A DNA stretch of 64,000 nucleotides from Arachis hypogaea (GCF_003086295.3 NC_092055.1:119208692-119272691); one strand, 5' to 3'. Shown: positions 34,650-46,295, counted from the first letter of the stretch. A program made the numbers and translations. Notes: generated from the letters alone by a model not told the origin.

Positions 34650-35105
34650 AATGATTAAACCTTCTTCGAAGTAGGATTTTATCTTGGTTAAACCATTACC
34701 GCTAGAATTGTTAATGAAGTTACCAGTTTCTTTGGAGTTTCGTGAATTCAATATATCTTTTAGCATTGGGTTATTATTGTTCAGCGGTTGTTCAACTTAA
34801 TTTTATCTTAATAGAACGAACAACCTAATTTTATCTTAATAGAACTTCAGTAAGATTATGCCCGACTTAATATCTTTACGTTAAGTTACCAGTTCTTTAG
34901 AATTTTGCGAGCTCAATTGAGTGGATTATTGTTCAGCGGTTGTTGTACTTAATTTTTATCTTACCAAACCGACTTTAAACCAGTATTAGTTTGCAAGTGC
35001 ACTTTGCATTTCTGGAATTTTAATTACGAATTTACGATCATCGCCTGTTCAATTTTATTCCTATTTGGCTTGATGCTCTCAGCAATCGAAACGCATAAGC
35101 GCCAG
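34650..35105 (+). repeat. Third copy of the small dispersed repeat
   Basis: Closely related to 55430-55735 and 6320-6535: TTCTTCGAAGTAGGATTTTA, ACCATTACCGCTAGAATTG, ATTGTTCAGCGGTTGTT (twice), and TTTACGATCATCGCCTGTTC. It resembles the copy B version more than copy A, which lost the first part. It contains an extra internal duplication (34770-34930) and ends at AAACGCATAA, while A and B continue into other DNA. Confidence 0.75.
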
Positions 35106-35109
35106 TTAC

Positions 35110-35633
35110 AAGATGCTAAGAGACTAAATTTGGTGTCCTACCTAAACTTAAATTCCAATCAAGAAAGATAATAGGAATATGAATTATCCCCTTGTCATTA
35201 ATAAAAATTCTAATTGTGCACTTTTCAGGAAAATATCTAAGGGATGATACATCTTCTCTCATCAAGGCACAAAAACTAGGGTGTAAAGTACACATTGGAA
35301 AGAAGCAGAAAGTGAAGCCACCTTAAAGTGGCACTTCTTCTCACGCTGGGCGCCAAAACGCCAATTCAAAATGCACATTGGGAAACTGTAAATACACGCA
35401 AGTGGGACCCACCCCAACTGAACCCCCTTCATTCCCAGCATTATAAAGAGACCTCTTCCTCCCTTTTTCAACACACTTCTCATTCTTCCCTTTCGAGCAT
35501 TTTTCTCTTCTTGTTTGGGACAAACAAGGTTCAAATTTGGTGTTGGTGAGCAAAAGTCATTTTGCTCTTTTTTCTTCCTGCTCCTCTTTTTTTCTTCCCT
35601 TTTATTTTCACCATCACAAAGCAACACTCACAA
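35110..35633 (+). other. Leader region of the 35-44 kb LTR element
   Basis: Less AT-rich, with a TATA-like ATTATAAAGAGACC at about 35440 and a T/C-rich leader before the ATG at 35634. By position it is the 5' untranslated part of the gag-like gene, possibly the end of a lost 5' LTR. The LTR start seen at 42681 (TGATAACTTGC) is not present here, so the 5' LTR is missing or truncated. Confidence 0.5.
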
Positions 35634-36520
35634 ATGGCACCACCTAAGAATTCAAAAACATGAAGCTTAAAGAAGAGCAAGACAAAGGAGTCAGCAACTT
35701 TTAGTGCACCAAACTACAATGAACGCAAATTTCTCTCACTTTTCCATCCGAATCAATTCTTTGGGTGGGTAATTGAGAAGCAAATAATTCCAGATGTGAA
35801 TTTTCAGTTGGGAAGGAATGAACATAGGGAGATCAACATTGAAATCAATAGCAGAGGATGGGCAGTTCTATGCAATCCACCAAAGAGAGTGGTGGTGAGC
35901 CTAATAAGGGAGTTCTATGCTAACATTGCTGCACCATTGGGCCAACAACTCACCTATCAAAGCTTTGTGAGAGAGAAAGTCATTGATTACAACCTGCAAA
36001 TCTGGAAAGAACCCTAGGAGTGAGGCGTACAAGACCACTCGTAGCTATGAAGAAAGAGTGAAGCAAATTGATCCTGGCTTTGAAGACATCATAAATGAAA
36101 TATGCGTCATCAACACTGAATGGATCAAGGACAACGATGAAAGACCTAATCAATTGAAAAGGAGAGACTTGTGCCCATAAGCAAGAGGATGGCTGGATTT
36201 TGTGAGGTCACTCAATCCTACCTCCAATACCTCAGAAATAACCATAGAGAGAGCAGTGCTAGTGTACAGCATCATGAAGGGGGAAAACGTGAATATGGGA
36301 GAATTAATTGCTAGCAACATTCACAGAGTGCTCCCAAGCACTAAGGAGAGTACAAGGTTGGCCTTCCCTAGCATCATTCAACGCTTGTGCAATGAGGCTG
36401 GGGTGGAGACCAATGCAGATGAAACATTATTGGAGGTGAATTGCCCAATCATAGCCAAAAAGATGGAAAGGGTAGTGGCCCCTAATCCACTATGGAGAAC
36501 AAGAGAACACAGAGCCCATG
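35634..36520 (+). pseudogene. Gag-like 'putative plant transposon protein', 5' part
   Basis: Starts MAPPKNSKT, then an in-frame TGA at 35661. The conserved block follows: FQLGRNEHREINIEINSRGW, AVLCNPPKRVVVSLIREFYA, TYQSFVREKVIDYN. After a frame change near 36010 come ARGWLDFVRSLNPTSNTSEI, AVLVYSIMKGENVNMGELIA and HRVLPSTKE. This matches the plant-specific 'putative plant transposon protein' domain found in non-autonomous LTR elements; its biochemical role is unknown. Stops at 36015 and 36178 and frameshifts make it a pseudogene. A solo LTR interrupts it after 36520; the rest resumes at 41158. Confidence 0.8.
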
Positions 36521-39500
36521 TGTAACACCCTAACTACCAAAGCTCACGCTTCCGGCTGCGCGACTCTGATAGGTCGGACATTACGACGACACTTATCTTA
36601 TTTAATACTAAAAATATGAGCCTGTTTAAAACTTTAAACCGCAATACCGCTCCCAAAAATACTTTCGTTCGATAACGTACATCCATAAATACCATACAAC
36701 TTACAAAAACTCATAAAGAGTACATCCACATATATACATACATATATATATAAGTAATATTACAAACATAATCCAATACAATTCATATCCCTCTTACAGG
36801 TTATATCAAGATCAAGGCGAGGGTACAATAAACCATAACTAAAACAATACAGAGCATCACAACAACAATTAAATAAGCTCTTCGTAACTTCTGCGCCCAT
36901 ATCCTGAAAGGGGAAAAATGTAGGGGGTGAGAACATCATCCTCGAAAGGGTTCTCAGTAGAGGGTTTTTGGGAATTACTGTAATAGGATACATGAAGATA
37001 AACCGTACCAGTGATTAATAACCATCTTATGCCTCTTTTCAAAAACAACCGTTTACAATAAAAGAGAAATCTGAAATCCTTTTTCTGAAAGAAGAAACTA
37101 TTCATTTAAACAATATTCAAAAGCATTTCAGAAGGTTTATCTATGCTGAACCAAATTAGCCTTTCACGCATTTCCAAACCATAACCACAATACCGACACC
37201 AACCATCGGTCCATCTCAATTCAACCACGGCCCTAGGCCCAAACAATCCAACCAACAACCAATCACCACAATCCAACAGAGTCCCAGATGCAAACACAGG
37301 AAGGAAGTTCAAGCACAAACAAACAGTTATTACAAGTAGAACAGTTAGCAATTAATCACATAGGCAAACCAAGTATAATATGCACACCCAACCAATGTCA
37401 CACAAATGCATATGATGCATGCCTGTCCCTAGTGGCTGATGATATCATCTGTCGGTTATAAAGCCAACCCGACAAGTCCTGGTAGCTAACCATTGGACTG
37501 TCCCTCTGTCGTGCATCCCCAACTCGAGTTATACTCATCATAAACTTGATCATAATCATGATCCATATCCATCACCCTTACTGGTGAATATTTATCCATC
37601 ACCATCACTGGTGAATATTTATGGAGGCGAGCTCATCCGGGCCTTTCACAGTGCCCGGCCACACTTACGACATAGGGTCAACAGAGTATCAAGTCTCGAC
37701 CTGGAGCACGTGGTGGCTAGCCACTGCTACTACCCAGGGAAACTCGTATCTCAGATAGTGGAAGTGCAACATTCACATTTATCAATGATTCAGCATAAAC
37801 ATGCATTCAATCTCATCCATGGATCAACATCCATCTCAGCCATCCGGCTCACGGTTCAGTCCAGAACCAGCCAATATTCATATCATACACAGCCATTCCG
37901 GCTCACGGTTCAATCCAAAACCAACCAATATGTATAATCATACACAGCCATTCCGGCTCACAACAAAACAGCACTTCCACCATTCAACATCATTAAATTC
38001 ATAAAGTCGGCATTTAAGCCATAAATCATTTCCTCAATTCATTTCACTTTGAAATCGAGTTTCAACTCTTTTCAGCCTTGGCTTTAAAGATCTCATTTCT
38101 CAAATCATTTTAGGCTCATAAGCCACTTTTACTCAAGGTAAATTTCCCTTTGAAAATAATGCCACTCTCGGCATCCTCTTTCCAAACTTCCATAACCATG
38201 GCAAGTTAAAGATTCTTTTTGGAGACACTCAAAATCATCCATTCAACAATGGGATTTTATAACAAAGTTTCTCGGCAGAGTCCCAAGTCTTTAGGGGAGA
38301 ATAACATATCTCATTTCGCCAAAATCATTTAAAATCATTAAAACATTGGCTTTCTGATTTGAGTAAGAAAATAGGATCTAAGCCAAACCGAGTCACGTAA
38401 CCTTTACTTCTTTCAAAACCATTTCCTTTACTTAAACAAAACCGGCTTCAATTCCATAATTAAATCTGAAGCGTTTCAAACTGATAAGAGAATCATTTTT
38501 GTTGTGTTAAACTAGAGTTCAAAAGATACTTTGAATCTTATTTAAAACGTCAAAATAATGAGGCTCATCAATCGAAATCTCATTCCTTTTAAAATCACGA
38601 AAACTCTCCCAAGGGACAATCTTTGTGTTTAATAGAGAAAAACATAAACCCGTTTTACCTTTTAAAACAGCCTCAAAGCAAAATTCTCTTTCAAATGACT
38701 TGTACCCAAAGACATACTGTTCTTCTTGGAAAATAAGGATAAATCATGATTCTCTTTTCAATAATTCTTTCAAAGCATAACTTCATTGCTTTCTTAATTG
38801 TTCTAAGTAAAGGTAATAAAGAAGCCATAATTTCACAATCCTCAAAATAGATAGGAAAGGCATTAAACTCAAAATTCCTCAATTAACATTTCAAATAAGG
38901 ACTCGGGTTCTATAGAAATTTCGGCAGCACCTCCCCTAAAACTTGGACTTTTGCCACCCGGTTCGGGTCCCAACTAAACTATTTCTCATTCCTTTTCAAC
39001 AGCTCAAAACCAGAAATCAATTCAAAAGCAAGCTAAATCCAACAGTCGCCTCAGTGGCATATCTCAAGGAAGCCATTTCAAAAATCAACTCAATATCAAC
39101 CGATTTAACTCATTTCCAAAGCTTTAAAGAATCGGTTCAGCAATAAATCGTTTATCAAAACCAAATCAATTAAAGCCACACAGGCTGAATTTCAAGAGTA
39201 TTCTATCTTCCACATCATCAAAATAATTGACTCAATTCAAACCAACCCTCAACGGATTAAACTCATTTCAAATCTTTAAAGAATCAACTTCAGACATTAC
39301 ATTTCACAAGCCACACAACAATTCGGCCAAACCAACATCCATAGTCATTCGAGTCAATCAAATAATACATAAGGCAGATACAATCACCAAATACACAATA
39401 TCTCACATCAGTACCCATATGTAATAATTCCAATAATAAACTATAGTTTTTGGAAAGCGCCCCTACCTCAGCAAGCAAAACTTAACCCAAGCGTGTCAAC

Positions 39501-41152
39501 TGAACTCTTTTCGCTCTGCCCGAAATCACCGACAATCAGAACCCGACTCGGCTTGCTCTCTCGAAAGCAGAAATCGCTACAAGTGGCATAAGCAAACCGG
39601 ATTCTAACTCCTAAAACCATTAACATCGCAAATACTTTATTACACGGAACAGAGCACTAACGCAGGGCTTTCAAAAATCAAAATACTCACTGAAATCACA
39701 AAACGAAGCAGCCGCAGCTCCCTATCAACCCGGCAGTGGCTCCGTCAGTAACCCCAAGTGACAATCGTGAGCAAAAACACCGGTGACGGTAACTGTAACA
39801 ACCACGCGGCGTTAACAACCTTTCCGGAATTCCAACAGAACAGAAACCAAACTCAAAGAACTTACCGGCAGTGGAACACGGTGGCAGTAGGGTCTCAAGT
39901 GGCAGAAACTCAGCCCGGAGCTCCGGCGGCCATGGCGGCAGATTTTGACGGCACGGCAACAAGGGCTGGGAACCACCCACCATCATCGCGTCTCATCCTC
40001 TCCCGCTACTGACAAGGACAGCAACCACCATAGCATCCTGACCCAAGCAGCGGCTTCCAAGGGCAAAGGCGGCGCACTCACCCAGAACCCAAATGGAGCA
40101 ACGGTAGGAGCGGCGGCCAAGGATTCCGGCGGTAGTGGCGGTGAACCAGAGCACCAGAAACGGAGAGGATTCATCTTGCTTCCCTCTCTCACCTCCATTC
40201 CACAGCAGTGACCTCCACTGGCGGTAGCGGCGGACTACACCCCAGGGCGACGGCGACTGTTCAGACGGCAGTGACGACACATGGCTGTGCGCGACGGCAG
40301 CGGCGAGTCCCTCTCCGCGCGACGCCGTCTCCACGCCTCACTCTCTCTCGATCTCGTGCTCCCCTCTGGTCGCGATCCACGGCGGCGATGGTGGCGCTAT
40401 TGGAAGACATGGAGGCAGTGGCGGCGAGACGTGGGTCGACGGCAAGGCGCAGGTCCATCTCCCCCTGTCTCGCGAGCTCTCTCTTCTCGTTCAGAGCTCC
40501 CCTCCCCTCAGTCAGCGACGGCGGCGACGGTGGCAGTGGCACCCACCGCGCCGCCTCCCTCTTCTCCCCTCTATTTCGTTTTTCTTTTGCTTCTGCTCCT
40601 TTCTTTCATGAAGAAAGAACAAAAGGAAACTGTGCGTGCTATGGCTGCTGGGCTCAGGGGGGAAAGGGTAGCTAGGTTAGGGTTTAGGCAAAATTAGGTT
40701 TAGGGGTAATTTAGTAATTTCAAATAAAATTTGGTATAATATAATAATTGAAACTCAAATTAAATCCAACACTAGTTGTATATAGAAAATACTATTTGCT
40801 CATCAATTTCACAAATTATTTTCAATAAAATGCCCAAATCCAAAAATTAGAAATAATATACTTAATTTCTTTATTTTTCCAAAATAGCAGTAATAATATT
40901 TAAATATTACTTATCTAATCCAAATCTTATAAAATCCTTATTATTTCATAACTATCAACCTTATACTTTAAATATAGAAAATAATCCAATAATTATAAAA
41001 TTGGATAATAATCATAACTTATCTCAAATCCAATAAATCAAAACTTGCCTTAATTATCTTTAATAAAATAATCTCTGAAATCAAGGCTATAAATAATTGT
41101 AGGATTTAAGACTTGATCATAATAAGACTTTTCAAAGATTCTGGGCCTTACA
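36521..41152 (-). mobile_element. 4.6-kb solo LTR with perfect 5-bp target duplication
   Basis: The left edge TGTAACACCCTAACTACC and right edge CTGGGCCTTACA give TG...CA ends. The direct repeat CCATG lies at 36516-36520 and 41153-41157. Nothing retroviral lies between the edges: no gag, pol or primer site. It is therefore a solo LTR left by recombination between two LTRs. On the minus strand it would start TGTAAGGCCCAG and end GGGTGTTACA, the usual pattern for long Ty3/gypsy LTRs. It splits a gag-like gene, so it is younger than that element. At 4632 bases it is long for an LTR. Confidence 0.92.
39690..40700. other. GC-rich island inside the solo LTR
   Basis: About 1 kb of clearly GC-richer DNA with many CGG, GGCGGC and CGACGG motifs, unlike the AT-rich remainder. 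Several overlapping open frames of 84-155 codons occur on both strands (for example 40208-40675 plus, 39993-40334 minus). They look like compositional open frames rather than proteins, being Arg/Ala/Ser-rich without domains. By position in the minus-strand LTR this lies within the first third and could include its promoter or 5' leader. Confidence 0.55.
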
Positions 41153-41157
41153 CCATG

Positions 41158-41769
41158 TGCAAGCACCACAAAAAGCAACCACAAGAGCAACAAGAGCTAA
41201 GAGCCCAAGCACCAACTCAAGAGAACTTCAATTGGGAGAAGATGCAAGGGAATATCAACCAGATGCAAGGAAAATTACACCAAATCATGGAGCAGCAAGG
41301 GCAATGGGAACAGATGGAAGAAAATATCAACCAACTACAGGGAGATGTGAGTCTAGTCATGGAGCAGCAAAAGAATTTTAACTGGGATCAAATACAAGGA
41401 AGTCTCAACAAAATTTGGGAGCAACAAATGGTGCAACAAAGGAACCTTTCTGAATTTAGAGCACTTTATGAATCCAGAAATATCCAGAGGAGACAGTATG
41501 ATGTCAATACACAAGCAAAGTTGAACTACTTGTGCAATACAATAGCTACCTTGAAGCCAAACACTCCAATCTTTGAGCAAGGAATAGAGGCATTGAGTGC
41601 CCGCCAAGAAGAAATCCTGGAAAAATACAAGGAAGAAGAAAGGCAATTCATGAGGAGGCTTGGCTATTGGAAGCCACAAGGAGCCCAAGGACAAGAAGAG
41701 TCTTCAAGGAGAGCTAGTGGCAACAGTTCCAAGGATGCTGCATCAAAGGGAAAAGCAAAAATGCCATGA
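41158..41769 (+). pseudogene. Gag-like protein, 3' coiled-coil part
   Basis: Resumes right after the target duplication: CKHHKKQPQEQQELRAQAPT, then Gln/Glu/Met-rich heptads (EKMQGNINQMQGKLHQIMEQ; NQLQGDVSLVMEQQKNFNWD), a segment EGIEALSARQEEILEKYKEE-like, and a basic Ser/Lys tail ending GKAKMP and TGA at 41769. It is open throughout. It is in a different frame from 36202-36520, so at least one frameshift occurred before 36520. The coiled coil fits a multimerising capsid-like function, which is inference. Confidence 0.75.
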
Positions 41770-42654
41770 GCTACAGCAAAAAGGTGGTTGAATTCCATTA
41801 GGAAAAATTTAGTTTACATAAGTAGTTTCTTTTGATATGTCTGTTTTTTATTTTTAGCATATGTCTCTAAGTTGCTAATTTTTTTTAGAAGAAAGAAAAT
41901 GTTGCTTGTTACCATTTCAATACCAATGAATTTAGCTTGCTAATCAAAAGAAGTTAATGATGCATTGGTCACAAAAGGAAAGAAAGGAACTATAACCCAA
42001 GTAGATTTAACTAAGAAAAAGATATAGGGAATAAGTATGAAATCATAAAATGAAGTTTGGAAGTGAGTCATTCAGAATGAAATAGTTAGACATAGGGGAC
42101 AAAGAAGTAGATACCAAGGATGACTCTCGAAAATCAATATCCAAGAAGTAGTAAGAATGACCCAAGGCTCTGAGTATCAACTACTAAGAACAAAAGAAAG
42201 AAACAGTGGGCTCAAAGAGTCAAAATCCTAGTAGATGCTTGTGGTGAAGCTGTGTCAAGAAAAGAGACACGAGCAAGTAAATTCCTAGGGGTGTTTCAAC
42301 ACCTAGTACCCTAAAACCAATTGATTTGGGAGTGCTAATTGAAAGCTTACCTTAAAGGGTCATCTTGAGACAAAACATTTAGAGTCGTGGTCAACGAAAG
42401 AAAAGAAGAAAAACAACAAAAAGAAAACAATGTCTCTACTACTTCAAGGTGAAAATCTATAAAGAGAGCTCTAGAAGCAGTACTTAAAGGAGATCTTCAA
42501 AAATCTAAAGGTTTCAGTTTGATAAGAAACCAAACAACAAAGTTCATGCATTGTTATATACTTAATCTTTATCTCTGATTTTCAGTTGCATTCTCATAAG
42601 GGTTAAGTCTCAAAAGTTTGGAACAATACACATATAACTCTAATTTGCTTGAGG
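41770..42654 (+). other. Non-coding 3' region of the LTR element, no pol
   Basis: After the gag-like stop there is no protease, RT or integrase, only purine-rich non-coding DNA up to the polypurine tract. The element is therefore non-autonomous and would depend on proteins supplied in trans. Confidence 0.65.
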
Positions 42655-42680
42655 ACAAGCAAAATTTAAGTTTGGTGTTG
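42655..42680 (+). promoter_or_regulatory. Polypurine-tract region before the 3' LTR
   Basis: GAGGACAAGCAAAATTTAAG followed by TTTGGTGTTG ends exactly where TGATAACTTGC begins. The GAGGACAAGC phrase just before the LTR is characteristic of Athila-type plant elements. Confidence 0.65.
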
Positions 42681-44455
42681 TGATAACTTGCATCATCTAC
42701 CTATTTTCTCATCATAAAAGACCATAGAATTGATAAACTCTCACTGATTCAATGCATTATTAAGAGCTATATCATGAATTAGTAGAATATTACTTTGAAA
42801 TTGGTTCTTGTATGCATTTCAGGAGAAAAGAGTAGCAAAAGAAGAAGAAAGCAAGCAAAAAGGACTGGGCGTGCCACACCAAGTCTCACTAAGGGCGTGA
42901 CACGCCAACCCTGGGCGTGGCATGCCAGACCTAGCCCCCAGAGAAGGTTGCTCAAGTTTTACTAAGGGCGTGGCACGCTAGGCCTAACCACCAGAGAAGG
43001 TTGCTCAAGTTTTACTAAGGGCGTGGCACACCAGGCTTTGTCTCAAGAGAAGGCTTCCCAACATCTTACAATGGGCGTGGCACGCCAGCTCTAGTTTCCA
43101 AAGGAGGAATGCTCAAGTCTGACAAGGGGCGTGGCACGGCTACCCTGGGCGTGGCACGCCAGTTCTACACTGCAGAGATGTTTAATCAAGTTTTACTATG
43201 GGCGTGGCACGCCAATACTACCTTCCAGAAAGGGTGATCAGCACAACATAAGGGGCGTGGCACGCCAGTTATGTTCTCCAGAGAAAGGTGATAGAGGCAA
43301 TACAAAGGGCATGGCACGCTGAGCATAGGCGTGGCACGCCAGGCACAAATTCCAAAGAGTGAAGACTGGTGCAACAACATGGGCGTTCTCGAAGGCGTGG
43401 CACGCCTGGTCCAATCTTCAGAAAGAGGTGCTCAATGAGATACAAGGGGCGTGGCACGCCAGGCTACTTATCCAGGGGAAGTATTTGGGGCACTATCAAG
43501 GGTGTGACACGCCTAGAAGGGGCGTGGCACGTCAGGCTCATCAAGCAGGAAGAAATTCTGGCCCAGCACTAAGGGCGTGGCATGCCGAGCAGTGGCATAG
43601 CACGCCAAGCCATCTTTCCAAAAAAAGGCATCATAGATCGCTTCGAGGGCATGGCATGCCAAGTACAAGCGTGGCACGCCAGCCTTAGCATACAAAAGGC
43701 AAGTTGATCAATCATCAAAGGCGTGGAACGCCAGTCTTGGGCGTGGCACGCCAATTCATTTCTTCAGAGGCTGAATGGGAAGCATTGAAGGGAACGTGGC
43801 ACGCCAAATTCTGGGCGTGGCACGCCAGAGCGCTCCACATCGGATAAGATAATTGTGACACTAGATATACCCATTGCTTGGATCCATGAGAATATGTGGT
43901 ATAATCAGGGAACAAGCTTCATCTCTCTTCATGAGCAATTAGACCAAGAAATTGGCTATTGATCAAGATTAGAGAGTTTGAATTACCAAAGAATTGAGAT
44001 TCAACCACTAATGATTGCCAAGGGGTCAGGGAATTGCATGATTGAAGAACAGATGATATGAGATTGATCCGGAGAATATAATATCTCCTAACTCCAATGA
44101 ATCCTCCCTATTCTTTTCTTCCCTTTCCTTATAGCTTTGTTTAAATTCTGCTCACCAACCTACTCCCCTTTACATTTAAGTTTATTTAGATTTCTGCTCT
44201 TTACATTTATGCCATTTAATTTCCTGCACTTTATAGCTTTCCTCTAGTTTCAAGTCATTTACTATTCTGTCATTTAAATTTCTGCACCCAATACTCATCT
44301 ATGATCAGCTTAACTAAATTACCCTGCTAACTAAAATTGTTCAATCAATTAATCCCTGTGGGATTCGACCTCACTCTTGTGAGTTGTTACTTAATGATAA
44401 TTCGGTATACTTGTCGAATGAGTTATTGTAGTAATACAATAATTTTTCATCATCA
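42681..44455 (+). mobile_element. 3' LTR of a non-autonomous Athila-like element
   Basis: Starts TGATAACTTGCATC after the polypurine tract and ends TTTTTCATCATCA. The last 150 bases carry the familiar legume LTR phrases CCTGTGGGATTCGACCTCAC and TAATTCGGTATACTTGTCGA. The next five bases are GTGTC, the expected target duplication, but the left partner cannot be checked because the 5' LTR is missing. The centre holds the palindrome array listed separately. Immediately right, the Ulp1-like frame begins without its N-terminus, so the element inserted into that gene. Confidence 0.8.
42865..43830 (+). repeat. Array of ~24 interspersed GGCGTGGCACGCC palindromes
   Basis: The core GGGCGTGGCACGCCAG is GGCGTG and CACGCC around one G, a near-perfect hairpin. 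Copies with 0-3 changes occur at about 42867, 42891, 42911, 42964, 43018, 43072, 43126, 43146, 43199, 43251, 43306, 43326, 43391, 43445, 43498, 43517, 43570, 43592, 43645, 43667, 43717, 43738, 43791 and 43813. Spacing alternates between ~53 bases and pairs ~20 apart, giving higher-order units of ~53 and ~73 bases. Spacers are weakly related (CAGAGAAGGTTGCTCAAGTT). Confidence 0.93.
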
Positions 44456-46295
44456 GTGTCAGATCTTGAAATCCTGATAGAGGTGGTTGTAGATGCTGGG
44501 GTAATGGCGGCATTGAAGTTTGCTGAAGCAACAAATGCCAAGCCGAGCTTCATAGTTGCTGAAGTTTACAAAACTCTAGGGAAAGAGAAAGAAATAACGG
44601 TAGAGTTGAAGGAGAAGTGTTATTATTGGATGACACATGTGAAAGAAACCAAAGATAGTACCAATGAATATGACCCCTTATTCATCTTGAACCATCAAGC
44701 GAATTTCGACGGGATTAGACATCATTTCATGTCTCTAATGCCCGGAGAACATGTGGAAAGCACGGTAAATTCTTTGTCTATTGCGTTAACATTAATGATT
44801 TTTCTAAATACTCTTATACTGCATATCTCGTAAATTTTCTTCCTGTAGGTGGTCAATACACATTGCATGATTCTCAACAACATGAAATGTCCCCGGTTTG
44901 AGAAAGATATATATTGTGTGCCGATGGATATTGTGGTAAGCCAAATTTTTTATTCCATGCTGATTGAATATGTATCACGTTTTATTCAGCACATGAATTG
45001 CGTTTGGTTCAGTAGTGTTGGTCATTTTTGTTCACTTGATTGTTAGTGTCTTCAGTTATGTCCTTTTGCATGCAAAAATATTTTTCTTGATGATTGAATG
45101 TGTATCAAGTTTTATTTAACATATGAATTGTGTTCGGTTCAGTGGAGTTTGTCATTTTCGTTCACTTGATTGTTAGTGTCTTCAATTATGTCCTTTTATT
45201 CAGCACATGGATGGTGTTTTACTGGTTCTTTTGTGATTTAACTGAGATTTGTTTTGCAGATGTTTATGTTGGAAAACCATGGTGAAGATTACATTGATCT
45301 AAAGACCAAGAAGGCCTACCGGTTCGATGTCGATCGATATGCACGCCAGTTTATTGACAAAAGAAAACTTGTATCGCATCTATTTGTAAGTCGTGATTTC
45401 TAAACCTTCTTTGATAATTCTCTCGTTTGCTATCATTTGGACTGAGATATTCTATCATTTTTCCAAATTTCAACTGTTTGTGCTGATTTGCAATGGAGGG
45501 CACTGGTGGTTGTGGATTGCCGATGTCCGAAAAAAGTCATTCTACGTGCTTGACCCTTTGAACAAGAAGAAGAATGAAATACCTTATTTGAGAATTAAAC
45601 TGAACAAATTTGTTGTAAGTTATTTAAATGTTTCCCTTGTTGATTCAATGTTTATGATATTTTATTCAAGTCGGTGTTCGATTTAGTGGAGTTGCTGATT
45701 TTGATTCACCTAATTTTAATTCACTGTTTTTATCACTTTCAGGGATTAATAGTCTCCCAGATGAGGGTTTACGGTGGGTCAGAACCTTTAATGGAGAACG
45801 GAGATGGAGAAGAAGCAGAGTATATCAAGCTGAATGGTCAACGTACAAGGTAAAAATCTTTCTCTTATAGTGCTATTTTAAATGTGTTTTATTTTGTATA
45901 CTATTAATCGTATTTTACTTAAATTCTTGCTTAGCTATGATTATGCGATATACATCATGAAATGGCTTGAAACAATTGATCCTCGAAAGATCAAAAGCGG
46001 GAAGAGGTATCAATATAAAGATTAGACACAAGTAAGTTAGTTTCTAAATTAATAAAATTCTTTCATTTCTTATTTCAGTTGGGATCATTTCTTATGTAAA
46101 TAATTTCTTTCAATTGAAATGTAGGAAGATATTAATGTTTTTAGGCTTGAATATGGTCCAAATATTCTGTTGTACAAACTGAACAAAATAAGAGACCAAG
46201 TGATTCGGGCATCTGAAGCAATAAGACTCCCGAAGCCATCTGCTGTCCTCTCCAGCCGTTTTTGTAAATTCACATCTGGGGATATATATATATAG
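44456..46295 (+). pseudogene. Ulp1-like C48 cysteine protease, seven exons, MULE-associated, inactivated
   Basis: Exons inferred from GT-AG borders and phase: 44456-44764, 44849-44935, 45260-45385, 45477-45614, 45743-45849, 45935-46031 and 46125-46295. Family: SUMO/NEDD8-type proteases, a version of which rides on plant MULEs. The catalytic His lies in NGGHWWLWIADV and the Asp in FYVLDPLN. The catalytic Cys, expected in a DCG-like motif, is Tyr here (SYDYAIYIMKW, exon 6). Exon 6 also has a stop (TAG, 46023-46025). The exon 4 acceptor is non-canonical (CTG instead of AG). All other borders keep phase. The N-terminus is missing because an LTR element lies directly upstream. It converges on the FAR1-type pseudogene at 46998. 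Confidence 0.82.
44955..45220 (+). repeat. Two-copy ~120-bp repeat in Ulp1-like intron 2
   Basis: The series ATTGAATATGTATCACGTTTTATT, ATGAATTGCGTTTGGTTCAGT and GTTCACTTGATTGTTAGTGTCTTCA appears at about 44960-45065 and again at 45090-45200 with few changes. A weaker third version is in intron 4 (45640-45720). Confidence 0.75.

Noticed and set aside
36760..38004. Short ORFs at the left of the solo LTR
   Set aside because: They lie in non-coding LTR sequence with no protein similarity and no shared composition.
39696..40697. Several 84-155-codon ORFs on both strands
   Set aside because: They overlap in a GC-rich island of an LTR, have no domain and reflect the scarcity of stop codons in GC-rich DNA.
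42865..43830. CRISPR-like array of palindromic repeats with spacers
   Set aside because: The repeats are short (13-16 bases) and variable, the spacers are related to one another and of two lengths, and the array lies inside a plant LTR. CRISPR loci are prokaryotic.
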